NCBI RefSeq assembly: GCF_901933205.1
Contig: NC_044585.1
Coordinates: forward strand, 5,394,001-5,458,000
Direction of reading: 5' to 3'
From: Camarhynchus parvulus
Taxonomy: Eukaryota > Chordata > Aves > Passeriformes > Thraupidae
Length of the DNA stretch: 64,000 nucleotides
Shown here: piece by piece, positions 36,803 to 47,886 of the stretch
Position numbering within the stretch: the stretch's first letter is position 1
Layout: every line of letters starts with the position of its first letter
Notes under the pieces: model-generated
Seen by the model: only the letters and a program-made list of their open reading frames with translations
Told to the model about the DNA's origin: nothing
Databases searched by the model: none
Made by a program: the position numbers and the translations under genes

Positions 36803-39110
36803 CTGATCAGTAAGAAAGCAACTTACTAGCTTATTTATGTGCTTTAGAAAGCTAATTTTGCTCGATAAGTCTGTTAGAGAAATAGTTATTTCATTTTCAC
36901 AGCTGTTAGAGCTTGTTCTAAGACATACATATGCTGAACTCTCTATTTAACCTTAGATTAGAAGGAAGGTTTTAACAAGCATTTCTGAACTAAAACCATA
37001 TGTCTGTCCTTCACATATTTAAAATACAGCAACTGATGATCAACACTCACCATGCTGAAAAGCAACTCCAGCAAAGAACAGTTGCTCCAGCACTACTAGG
37101 AAAGAGCACAATACTAAATTCTAATTGAAGAAACCACATAATAATATTTTCTGCCTTGGGTAAAGATTATTCTGAGCCCTACTTAGATCCCAAGTGGATG
37201 ATGGGGTTTGGTGACTAAGTCTCACAGCCTGTTGGTGGTTCTACTTTCAAGGGGGTTAAAATGTAAAAGAAAATAGGCATGTAGCAGACATTTGTCACAC
37301 TTGCAAAGTAGCAATCTTTTAACCACCTATCCTAGTTAGGAACAGCTGAATAACATTATTTAGAGCCAAGGAACTAAAGAATTCATAGATGAAATTCATA
37401 TTCCAGTTGAGTTATTGCAATAAATAAAAAAACCCCAAAAAAACGGAAACTCAAGAAGCTGGAGGCTGACTGTACTGTGAAAATCCAAGCCAGAGATAAG
37501 ACACAAGCTGCTATGAGTGGATAAGGGTCAAAACCCTCCTTTGTATGTTGATTTCAGCTCTAGAAACAGCAGGTGTCTTGACTTGAAGAATAAAAAGAGC
37601 AGCCTGTTTTTCTGTTATGAAGATACACTTAACTAATTTTTCCTTTTGCAGTGTTTCCAGTGATGCCTCTCCAATTCAGTACCTCTGCTGCTACTTTGTA
37701 AATTCAATGAAGCAGCAGAAGAGTCCCAGATATCTAAAAAAGAGGCTAAAAAAAGTTGGGTAACCAAAAGTATCTTCTGTTAATATAAGTAAGTCTGGAT
37801 CTGCATAAAATCATGGCCTTCAAACATTTTCTCTGGTAAAAGATAAATTAACATAGTCATACTTCCCTCAGGCCCATTTTAATTAAGCAAGAATCCTCAA
37901 GGATAAATGAACAAAATTAGCTCAGTTTGGAGCAGTTTTAACTACATAGTGAACTTCACTGATAAGTGGGAGTTACACTAAGAGAGACACTTCCAGAGGG
38001 AATCTGGGTGGGATCACAGGGTGGTCAGAAGAGGTTCTTGAGACCTTGAAAGAGATTCATATAGTCCTGAATATATTTTCAAGTGAAAATCTATACTCAA
38101 ACATCACAAGATACACGTGCCAGCGGAACCTGATTTTTAGATTCTACACTATATTCCAGAAAGAAAAAGGGAGGGAGACTTCCAGATGTACAGCTGCATG
38201 GTAGCTACAATTTTCTTAGACTGAACATAGGCAAACTGTGACATATAAAGTGCTCTTCACTTCAGGGAGACTTAACATAAATACAAATGCACACAACAGC
38301 AACATCCTTAATTCCATGGTATTCAAGAGTCAACTCCACTTGGATCTCTGTGCCTGTAACTGAGAACTTGCAGATACATTAATCATGAAAAATGTGCATG
38401 ATGCTTTTTTTCGTGCATTTTGTTGGCATGGTCTTCATGATTAACTGAATGCGTTTGGCCTTATTTTCAACCACAGCTGCACTGATTTAAGTAAAGATTG
38501 ACTTCAAACCCATTTAGTCAAATGCTGGCAAAAGCCTGTAAGATATGTTTGTTTTGGTTTAGCTAACATGGACTGGGAATACACAATAAACCAAAGCTAA
38601 GCATGAGTAAGACCCTCTTATACTGAAATAAAGTTGTCTGCATTGTGAATGCTTAAGTAAGTTATTTTAGAACCCTGCTCCAGTTGAATCAGCCTCACTT
38701 TCCCCTCTAGATGAGGCCCCTGTTTCAAAGGTGTTTCTTTTTGCCTCTTGAGTATAAAGTAGTTTTGTGGGTTGGTAAAAATTCTGATGAGCCATTCTGA
38801 GGCAATCATAGGCCATGAGATACTTTGGGGAAAAGATCTGTTAAGTTCCACCCAAAAAAAAAGGAAACTAACCTTTGTGTTCTGTTTAAAAGAAAAACAG
38901 TTTCTAAACTGTAGATGAACCTCCTATCTGGTAAATCTCAAAATCCATTAAATGGCTTGGAAAACAGCAGTGCAGGGGAGGAAGGTGTTATAAATCATCT
39001 AGAAAAAGAAATATAGACCCCCAAGTCCATCTCGTCCGGGCTGGCCAGAGCACATACAAGTTTTTCTGGCTATTGAGAAATGCTTTTTTTCTTTTTTTAC
39101 TTTTCTACAG

Positions 39111-39240
39111 GCAATCACTACTGTATGCACTTTATCAGCCCAGTATCACCAGAGGGGAGTTGCAAGGGAAGAGGGAGGGCAGAGGGAGAAAGAAAGAGCT
39201 GCCAGCACTGGGCTGCAGCTCAGCCAATGCTTGATTGCAG
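39111..39240 (+). other. Candidate plus-strand exon (unproven)
   Basis: An unusually long T-rich acceptor (CTTTTTTTACTTTTCTACAG|GC) precedes 130 bp ending at TTGCAG|GTATAAG, a weak-to-moderate donor. One frame is open throughout (NHYCMHFISPVSPEGSCKGR and onward). The interval also holds TGCGTCAGCA-type DNA just downstream (39257-39266), so a regulatory role is an alternative. Confidence 0.14.
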
Positions 39241-39804
39241 GTATAAGCATAACACGCTGCGTCAGCAAAGCTGTGGAGAGTGAGCCATAAACCTCCCAGG
39301 AGGGGCTTTACAGGGAAGGCTGACAATGCAAGTTCAGAGTCACTGCGTTATTTGGAGACATCCTGAGCAGCTAAAAATATATTGCAGCCTTTAGGAAGAA
39401 AGCAAAGGGGAAATATCTTTCTCTTTCCAGTGCAAAGGGGTGGAGGCAAAGGAAGGAGAGAAAAGGTTATGAAAACCCCCATGGAAGGTGTAGCTTGGGG
39501 AAATCCAACACGTGTGGAAGCAAGCAGGTAAACCACCTGTGCTGCCAGTTGTAACAGTGAGATCCTGATGCTTGAAATGACTTTAAATGCAGGAAAGATT
39601 GTAGCCAGGGGCTTGGTCTAATCATCATTGTACTATCACCTTTAATAACTTGTCTCTGCCTGAGCAGATCCAATGCTCACATAGCAGCTATTAAAACTAA
39701 ATTGCCCTCATTAATAGAATTTCCACATTCCTCCTGTGCATGCATCCCAGTGTCCTCTATCAATAAACACTGAGCTTTACTGTAAGAGCTGACAGCAGGA
39801 AAAT

Positions 39805-39905
39805 ATCCCCATTTTATGTGGTGTGACAGATGCAAAAACTCATGAAGTTCGGGCTCAAACAAGTCATCTAGAACTGTCCAGTCTAAGACCTCGGTCACTC
39901 TGGGA
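39805..39905 (-). mobile_element. possible MIR relic, reversed
   Basis: AATATCCCCATTTTATGTGG, then GACAGATGCAAAAACTCATG and CAAACAAGTCATCTAGAACT resemble the reverse complement of the MIR core ('tatccccattttacagatgaggaaactgag...aagtgacttgcccaaggtca'). Only the first 15 bases match closely, so this is a weak call. Confidence 0.3.
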
Positions 39906-40339
39906 GCTCAGGTCAGGACTCAGAAGAGTGGTGGGTTTTCCTGTCACCTGAATGAGAAGTACTCTGCTCAGCAGAGAGGTGCTCTGCTCAGTAAAGGCAG
40001 GGGAAATGTCACAGGTGGCATTTCATATTCAGGGTGTGTGAATACCTCAGAATGTTACTGTGAGAATAGATCTTGATTATACCTATCAAGTGAGATTATG
40101 TAAATTCAGACTAAATTATCTGCATTATTTTAAACAGCTCTACGATGGAGGATGAAGGTACTGAATAGGCTACAAACATAAGCAAGAAAATGGTGTTGGT
40201 AATTCCCCTGAGCAGACATTCTGCAATGCCACAACCACTACAGAGGGATGAACTGCATCTTGATATAAAACATAATTCAGAATGCTGCTCATGTTGGAAC
40301 GTTGTCCTGGAAATAAGTTCAGAGCAGTTCTGAGTGCCA

Positions 40340-40505
40340 GGAGGAGTTGCTGCCTCTGCCATAGATGTTATGTGACCCTGAATAAATTACTCAGACTTCC
40401 ATTTTATCAGCCTATGCCATAAGGATGACATGCATCTCAAAGGTGTTTAAAGAATTAACTCCTTAATATTTGTAGAATGATTTGTGAGCCCTCTCCAGGC
40501 GGTGC
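40340..40505 (+). mobile_element. MIR / CORE-SINE relic (MIR1_Amn-like)
   Basis: This is an ancient amniote SINE. GCTGCCTCTGCCATAGATGT followed by TATGTGACCCTGAATAAATT matches the MIR core order 'tctgccact...gctgtgtgaccttgggcaagt'. Next come CTTCCATTTTATCAGC and ATAAGGATGA (core 'atctgtaaaatggggataat'). The 3' part TTAATATTTGTAGAATGATT, GTGAGCCCTC and GGCGGTGCTGTGA fits the amniote MIR end with its 'atatttgtaaagcgctttgagatcct...ggcgct' signature. Divergence is high, as expected for an element older than birds. Such copies are sometimes exapted as enhancers; nothing here shows that directly. Confidence 0.75.
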
Positions 40506-41520
40506 TGTGAAGGGCAGTCTGCAGACATTGTGGCTTTCAGATTTTAACTATGATAAGGAATGCTCCTACAGGAATGTGCTGCTAGAAAACTTAATACAGC
40601 TGTTAATCCCCAAAGGCTCTGATTTGCAGAATGAAGTCCAGAATGTGTAAACAGTTTGGTTGTGAATAAAAATGACCTTTTACACACATTCTCAAGCTTT
40701 CACTACTGAAAAACTATGGAGCATCATATATATTTCAAGTACATTAGGAAATCATGCTCCCACATGACTAGCAGGCTTAGAAATGAGGCAAAAGGAGTTC
40801 TAATAAAGCAAAAAGAAGGCTAACTGGCAAGCAGGACCCAGATTTTGGAGTGCAGAGGTCTCTGCACTACAAGACTGGGACGCCTTTGCAGAAGAAGTAA
40901 GTGCAATAGCAAGCACAAGGTGAGAGGCCTCCATTTGCAGAAGCAATAAATTTAATGAAGATCCAAACTGACAATCTGAATACACATCTAGCTTTGTCTT
41001 TTCTCCTTCCTGACTGTATCATTTCCTTGGGGGAGATTTCAGTTCTTGTTCACCTCTGTTGTGATTCCCTTGAAGTCTCAGCTGTTCCAGGGAAAGTAAA
41101 TAGGGTTTAAAATTAATTATCAATTAAAATTAGGTTAATCAGCACTGGGCTTGTCATCTATTATCCTTGTAAGTGAGACAATCCTGTCCTCCTGCAAAAC
41201 CCCTACAAGGAACAAGGCCAATAAGACTCAGCAACAAAGCCTGGTCCCTCGTGACCTTTGCTATGTTTAGGAAGAACAGCTAAAATAAGCTCTAATCCTC
41301 AGCCAGACCAAACACTGCTGAGAACAACTATCTTTAACCCTTTTGGTACCCTGTGTGTGTGAAGTGTCTGGACAGCAGGATGTGTTTATTATCCCAAACT
41401 GCTTGTTGTTATGTCAGTTATTACATATTCCCTGGACATGGCCTTCCACCATCTAAGCAGGGAAGCACTTAATTTCTCCAGAGCCTTTGCCACTACACCA
41501 GAACATCTCATACTCTGGGG

Positions 41521-41567
41521 TTTGTTGTTTTGGTTTGGGTTTTTTGGTTTTTTTTTTTTTTTTGTTC
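41521..41567 (+). repeat. T/G-rich tract with T homopolymer
   Basis: TTTGTTGTTTTGGTTTGGG leads into a T-rich run of about 20 bases near 41548-41563. No LINE or SINE body precedes or follows it, so it is not evidently a retroposon tail. Confidence 0.8.
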
Positions 41568-41713
41568 TAATGGGATGTACTGATATATACAATAATTTAC
41601 ACAAGGCCTTTGTTTCAAATGCCTTCCAGGGCCTTATTATGGTGATGTCCCCATTCACACACACAGGACTACACAGATAACTTGCAGGAAGTCCTGGCTC
41701 TGAATACACTCAC

Positions 41714-41767
41714 CTGTAATATTAAATTGTTAGAGAAAGAAGAAATCTCAGCACTGATACATGGAAC
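41714..41767 (-). other. Candidate minus-strand exon (unproven)
   Basis: The acceptor TGTTATGTTTTTTAG|GTTCC and perfect donor ATTACAG|GTGAGTG enclose 54 bp, open in phase 0 (VPCISAEISSFSNNLILQ). The same ATTACAG could instead be an acceptor, because a TCTAAC branch-like motif and a C/T tract precede it, so the role of this site is ambiguous. In the phase inherited from the 50.3-kb candidate it meets a stop after six codons, which argues against one continuous protein. Confidence 0.18.
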
Positions 41768-41929
41768 CTAAAAAACATAACACTTCCCCAGGCACAGAAC
41801 AGATATAGAGCATGCCTGAGCTCTGGCCTGTGCAAATGACTTAGCTGTCTTTATATCCAAAAAATCTGCCTAGGAACCACCAAATTTTTACCTATCACTT
41901 CCCATATTCACAAAGTGTGAAAGCATGTG

Positions 41930-41973
41930 TTTTCTTTTAAGTGAGATTTTAAAAAATCTCACTTAAGAGAAAA
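41930..41973. repeat. Near-perfect 44-bp palindrome
   Basis: The left arm at 41930-41950 and right arm at 41953-41973 are 21 bases each, with one mismatch and a 2-bp centre. The inner arm reads TTAAGTGAGATTTT and pairs with AAAATCTCACTTAA. It could extrude as a cruciform or fold as an RNA hairpin. Arms this perfect are far beyond chance for unique DNA of this composition. No flanking transposase or target duplication was recognised. Confidence 0.93.
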
Positions 41974-43332
41974 TACCTCTGAATGCAGGATACACCTGCA
42001 TTTCAGGTTTCACACTTAGACATATTTCTGTTAACCTAGGGATAGGCACAGATGGGTGACAGAAGGTGTTGTGCCAGTGCTGCTCCAGAAGCATCTTTGT
42101 CTAATAATTGCTCTGAGTCCTCAAAATATGTGTTAAAAAAAAACCAAAACAAAACAAAAACAACAAACCACAAGTACTATTTGTTTCAATCTTCTTCTGC
42201 AAGTTGTTAAGGGAGAAGCTCAGCTGATGCTGCCCTAATGGTCTTTATGTTAAGAGTTTCCTGCCAAAAAGTGCCACAGAGTTCCAGCCTTTGCCTTTGC
42301 TAAGGCTTCCTACAGAAATAAATGGAGTTGAACTGTATCATCTGGAGAACAGCATAACAGAGGATGCAAAAGCAAGGGATCCCAAGACTGGAAAATCTGT
42401 GCAAAACTGGAGGTGGCCCCGGTTTGTGGATAGGAAATGCTACAGAAAGCCCCAAAGAATGTGACAGTACATGAGGGAGGGTACACATGGATATGGAGTC
42501 AATAAACAGGATGGGAAAGTTCTCTGTGTTCCTTTCATACAGACCTCTGACCACTATATAAAGATGGAAAAGACAGAACACAAAGAAAGCAGATACAGTT
42601 GTCATGAGGCTTCATGTGAGAACCAAACCTGTGCAAAAAAAAAGCATTTTTTTGCCTAGTGTGAAAATGTTTGCCTGCTGCAACTTATTTGACATAGATA
42701 TCCACATATAACTGTTGGGGGAAAGTGCTCCCTTTTGGCTATTTTTTTTTAAAGCAAACTTGTACTTGTGAGAAACCTTGGCATGAAACCACAGGGTTAC
42801 ATGATATGAAAGAATTAGACTTTGTGGGGATTTACAGTGAAGAGATTCTGGGGAGCCTAGGAGAGTAGCATTAATGGTTTCCCAGAGGCAGTTTACTCCA
42901 GTATTAGATTCCCATCTAACACCAGCTGAGTGGTAGGTTTTGCCTGGACCTCTGTGGGACACATAAATTAGGTTTTCTTCATTAATTTCTGCTGAAGATT
43001 CTCTACTTTTCTAACTCTTTTGGTGAGTAGCTGCTACCACAGGCAGTGGCCCCACCACCTGGCTGTCTCACTGATACCAGAACTGGATTCTGGTTCTTTT
43101 TAGAGCAGGTCTTACTAAAGTTATGTGGTAAAAGTTAACTTAGTATTTCTCTTCTAGAACAATAAGGTGTGGAAATAGGTCCATACTGGAGCACAGTCTG
43201 CTCAATATCAGCAAACAGACATTAATTTCCTTCAGGCACCCAAAAGTGAACCTTAAAATCTGCTTTCACAGGCAGAACCATATAGGCTCTTTCTAAAGAT
43301 CTCAGCTAAACACCGCTGCTGTGGGAAACACA

Positions 43333-43440
43333 AGGGCTGGGAGGCAGATGTGCAGTCTTGGAATCCCACTGTGACTTGGATTTCTGTATCCAGTTACTGT
43401 CTCAGCAAAGACATTTGTAAAATGAAGCTGTCTTCACCCT
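43333..43440 (+). mobile_element. MIR relic, core region
   Basis: The order AAGGGCTGGGAGGCAGATGT, CTTGGAATCCCACTGTGACT, TCCAGTTACTGTCTCAGCAA and CATTTGTAAAATGAAGCTG follows the MIR consensus from 'gggagtcaggagacctgggttcgaatcccagc' to 'cctcagtttcctcatctgtaaaatgggg', with several small deletions. The 3' end is lost after 43440, where the sequence becomes an unrelated pyrimidine-rich stretch. Confidence 0.5.
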
Positions 43441-46400
43441 CCCCCTTCTCTCTTGCTGTATTACTGGTATCTATTTTTGGTTTGGCTTTTTTAAAGTGTT
43501 CCACTTCGAACACTTCTCTGTGTTCTTTGCCACAGTGCTCGAGACCTCTGTGCTCAGGATGCAGCGCCTTTCACTGAAAGCTGGAATCAGAAAGGGTTCT
43601 CCTCGACTTACAAATTCCACTCTTTTCAGTTTTAGTAAGCTGAGTAAACACTGACCCGGCTGCTTTTATCCCATGTCATCTTTTTTACAGACCAAATATT
43701 GTATTGCTTTATTTATTTTATTCCACTTAAAATGATAACACTCCTGCCCTCCTACACATGTGTACATGGACACGGATCTCGTTCCATTGGTATAATACTG
43801 AAAAGTTTTACCCATAACTGTTTCTGAAGAGAAGCAGAAACAGTCTGTAACAGAACAATATTTGCAGCGCAGACTGGACATAATATGAGTAATTTATAAG
43901 GAAAATCTGCAGCCTTATCAATCAGTTTTGTCTATAGAAAACCTCCACGCAGACAAAGCCAGGGAGCAGAACAGATCTGAGGGACCTCACTGGGCTCACT
44001 GGGCTGCCCCTCCACGGACCCTGGATCACTGTCGACTGTGGCTGGGATGAAGTATGGAATGCCCTCTAGTGATGCCATGTTCCTATCTTTGGAAACACAT
44101 TTTTGCTTCTAGCCTGGCTTTTGAGGTCTCTGGACAAAAGAGCAGCTTGGAGCCTCAGCAAGGCAAAGCAGTTCAAAGCAATAGGGATGACACCACCAGC
44201 TCCTCAGCCTTGGGAACAAGAGGCACTGTGCAAGTCACCTGGCTGCTGCACATCCTGCTTTGCTGACAGGGTTGCAGGCTGCAGGAGCCTCACACAGAGC
44301 ACACCTCAAAAGGAATATTTCCGTGACAAATACTTAACTGGAAGAAGGGAGGCTCAGGGAAGGATGGACTGAGTTCTCTGACCGTCTCTGCCAAACAGTC
44401 TTCTCTGGGAAGGCAGATTTTAAAAATGGGCAAGAACGGAAGAACAGGAAAAACAGGCATGGGTAAGAGGGCTGTGGATGATATTCCAAGAGAGAAAGCA
44501 GTGACCCAGTGCTTCAATGGTCAGTGGAGCACAGGATCTAACTCCAAATTTGCCTTAATCTTTGGGGAATATACATACACAGTGCTATGATTTCTATCTG
44601 TTTAGCACACCTCTAACTTCCATTAAACAGGTGAGATTTCCATGCACAGAAACCTGCCAATGTAAGGACTTGGCTCATGTAGAAACCCATTTTCATACTC
44701 CTCATGAACCCTGTGACCAGAGCCTCCACCTGAGCCAGGAAAAGCAGCAGCAATTAGGACAAGGCTCTCATCATCCTGCAGCACAGAACACAAATGAGAT
44801 TCATATATTATGGAAAGCAAGTAGGAAGCATTACCCAGAGACTTTCTGCAGCACACTGATGTCTGTGAGGATGCTGTCATTTCCCAGCAGCTAGGTAGGC
44901 ATACCTGCTAGGTAGGCAGGTATCCTTCAGTCCCTCCAAAACTGAGCTGTGGCTGTCAATACAAACTTTAATAAATGCTAATTTCTCCTAATTGTTAAGG
45001 CTCACAGGGCACTTGCCATACTGGAAGTGTGGGAAACCAGGCCAAATTAGAGGCAGCCATACCTATCTTCATTCTCAGTTGAATATTTTCTTTCTAAGAG
45101 GTTTAAGAACAGCTTAGAAGAGCCAGGGCCAAAGGGGATGGAGTATGCCCTTGTCTGACTGGCCCTGCTCCATGGCAATTACTGGATTCCACAAGAGGTC
45201 AGTGAAAATCTGTGCCCTGTGCCAGGACCCAGCCATACAGCTGCTGCCTCCGCTTTGGCACCAGAAGAAGGATGGTTTTGCCAGGCACAGAGCAGAAGAT
45301 AACTTCCTGAAAGGCAAGCTGCAGCCAAGTGTCCAGCTGCACTGCCTTCAAAATGCATGGAAAACATGGAACACTGCAAAGCACTGTGGAGGATGGCAAT
45401 TAAAGCTCATCTACACTCTAACTAGGATGAAGTTTGTTTTAAGATACTATGGTCAAAGATATGTATGTGCAGGCTTGCATTGAAATAATTGTCAGAAGAA
45501 ATTAAAAAAGATTTTTGTTAATTTACTTCAAAGTGCAAGTAGATAAGCCCTTGCTTTTGGAAACACAGCAGAAGAAACATATTAAACTTGCCTACAATGA
45601 AGACGAGGTAAATATTTTGATGTGCTCAGGATCTTACTAAACTAGAAGTATCTGATGGATCTGAAATCCATCAAACAGAATCTCTTACATCATACAAATA
45701 AAGGCAAAAATCTTTATGACATCCATCATTTGCTTTTGAAATGTCAAACAAGAGCGCAAGACGGATAGCCCAGCAACACTGCTGCTGCTGTCAGCAGCTC
45801 ATTTAATCAATGGAGATGTTAATCCTAATAATGTCCTGGACTCTATTTAATTTTGATTACATCATTGTTTTTCCTCAGTCAAATTGTGCACTGCTCAGGT
45901 TTACAAATAAGTGCTTTCTGTTTGATATTGTCTTTCTCCATCTTGAATCTTCTTCTGCCACTTACACTTTTGCTTAGCTTGTAAATTATCTGGCTGAGAT
46001 TTGAGAAGCTGAAGCCCCATCTGCTCTGACACTGAAGATCCACTGGTACATTTAATTTTCAATAGCTGCTTGCCCCAGACGCCTGGTTAAGATTCTGCCC
46101 ATGGATAATGTTCACAGCATGGCTATTCCATCATCACCTTCTTTCTCCTAGACATTGATGCATTTCAGTGACACTATCAAACGTGAAATACTTCTATTCT
46201 TGACACATCTTCTATTCTTGTTCTTTTAGGTCTAAAATTTACATGGCTTCTTTACTTAAACACTAATAACCAAGCTGAACTGCAGTGCAAGCCAATAGGG
46301 AAAATAGCTCTAGTCCTTGTATAGTAAGAAAAAAATAAATTATTTGGTATCTTAGCTGCTCAGCAGCCTGTATGAAAGCAAACACAACAATGTCCCTCGT

Positions 46401-47582
46401 TATTTGAAGCACAGTAGGCAATTCCTTTCAGAAGACAGGAGCGAGTTATTGCTAGTGAAATGATAACTATTCTTTAAGGGTCAGCAGCTCTTCTAGGACC
46501 CTGCCCAGTCCTCTCCACCTGCCATGAAATGGATTTTAAAACAGAAGATATAAAAATCCAGTAATTTGTCTGGCTTATATGAGTAAATTTATCCTCCAAC
46601 ATAAACAAATGGGTATGCTAAATACAAGCTGAATGTGGCCAGAAGGGATGAAAAACACAGAAAAAAAAATAAAATAAGAGCAAATGGTAAAATGGAAAAA
46701 CTAGCAAATACAGCATTTAAAATAGCTCCTGTGGTGATTGCAAGTCTTGAAAAGCACTTGAATACAGCCAGCATGCTTATCACCTCTGAAGAAGTAATCT
46801 GTGAAACCCAGGTCTGGTAGGTTTTTAATAGCAGATTGATGAATGGTTTAAATATCAGTTCAGTAATTAAAAGTCCAGTTGTTCTATATAAGAGCAGATT
46901 AAGAGCATTTCCATACTTGCTGCTTCGCTCCTAAAGCCAGAAGGATGACAGCACCATCAAAACCAGGTGCTATTGCAACAACCTTCCTAGATTTCACTTG
47001 GACTTAAAAATTTATATCTGTTTATGTTAATATTATGTTAATAATTTCTCAGTTTTGCTAAAGACACATAAAATTTATATGTGATTTCCCAACACACAAG
47101 AACATGTGGAAGTGGTCCCATGGCTGAAATTCTGTCTAATTGGCTTTGCGGCAGAGTTCATCCTTCTTACTCAGGTCCTATAACTAATTTATTATGTGTC
47201 TTATGTCTGAGCTTGTCAGCACTTTAATTATATTCTAGAGAACCAGCTCATCTGTCCTGGCAAACCACTGCTGTCCGTGCTGCTGGTATCAGGACACAGA
47301 ACACTTGTAGGTTAACTGTAAAAAACCAGCAAGACCGGGGCATATGAGCCTGGGATGGGCTGCAGTTTTTTGTAAGCCAGGGCTGGGCTGTGCCATCCAA
47401 ATGGAGCAGGAGCTCTGGTCTCTGCGACCTCTTCCAGCATTATGGAATAACTTGGGACCTGAGCCTTCAGCTTAGGCAATGGCTCAGCCAGCCAGGAAAA
47501 CTCACTCCTGGCCATCACCCTGAGCACTGTACTCAACATGTTTAAAACATTCAGGCTCACCAGAATTCATGTAGCGTGGGCA
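43441..47582. other. Gene-free stretch
   Basis: Besides the block at 45.7 kb, a consensus plus-strand donor (TTAAACAG|GTGAGA at 44630) follows an acceptor (TCTATCTGTTTAG at 44605), defining a possible 25-bp microexon that cannot be assessed. No gene is recognised. Confidence 0.5.
45735..45965. promoter_or_regulatory. Enhancer-like block with K50 homeodomain site
   Basis: TTTAATCAATGG near 45803, TTAATCCTAATAATG at 45819-45833 (TAATCC is the OTX/PITX-type site) and CTATTTAATTTTGATTACAT near 45843 lie together in repeat-free sequence. This is suggestive of a developmental enhancer, but rests on motif content only. Confidence 0.22.
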
Positions 47583-47886
47583 GAGAGAAAGGCTCGAGAG
47601 GGACTGTGCAAGGGCAATCAGTGCCACGACAATGGGATTTGCTTTAAGCTGTCAGAGGGTAGTTTAGATGGGATATTGGGAAGAAATTGTTCTCTGTGAG
47701 GGTGGGGAGGCCCTGGCACAGGTTGCCCAGAGAAGCTGCGTCTGCCCTGTCCCTGGAAGTGTCCAATGCCAGGTTGGATGGGGCTTAGAGCAAGCTGGGA
47801 TAGTGGAAGGTGTCCCTGCCCGTGGCAGAGGATGGAATGAGATGAGCTTTAAGCTCTCTTCCATCCTAGATCATTCCATGATAATT
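47583..47886 (+). mobile_element. CR1 LINE, 5'-truncated 3' end
   Basis: This is about 300 bp of CR1 3' sequence in the same orientation as the copy at 18.8 kb. Landmarks in order are a CTCGAGAGGGACT segment near 47593, GATTTGCTTTAAGCTGTCAG near 47636, GGGAAGAAATTGTTCTCTGT, GCACAGGTTGCCCAGAGAAG, GGCTTAGAGCAAGCTGGGAT, and GTGGAAGGTGTCCCTGCCCG before the CCATCCTAGATCATTCCATG end. The terminal octamer is decayed to ATGATAAT. The copy lacks all coding sequence. It shares the GGGATAGTGGAAGGTGTCCC block with the 18.8-kb copy, so both probably belong to related avian CR1 subfamilies. Confidence 0.92.

Larger units (their letters stand above)
34291..39804. other. Mostly gene-free stretch
   Basis: It holds the two short tandem duplications and the candidate exons at 36.7 and 39.1 kb. 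A strong-looking acceptor with a TTAACTAAT branch-like motif lies at 37630-37651 (plus), but no good donor follows; the best is GTTGG|GTAACC at 37760. Confidence 0.5.

Noticed and set aside
37652..37759. Plus-strand exon after a strong acceptor with a TTAACTAAT branch-like motif
   Set aside because: The only nearby donor (GTTGG|GTAACC) is weak and the frame stops one codon later. The acceptor alone is not enough.
44606..44630. 25-bp plus-strand microexon with consensus donor
   Set aside because: Too short to assess coding potential; no flanking exon supports it.
46605..46820. Lys/Arg-rich 70-codon plus-strand frame that looks protein-like
   Set aside because: The richness comes from an A-rich stretch. 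There is no good start or donor, and the opposite strand is equally open.
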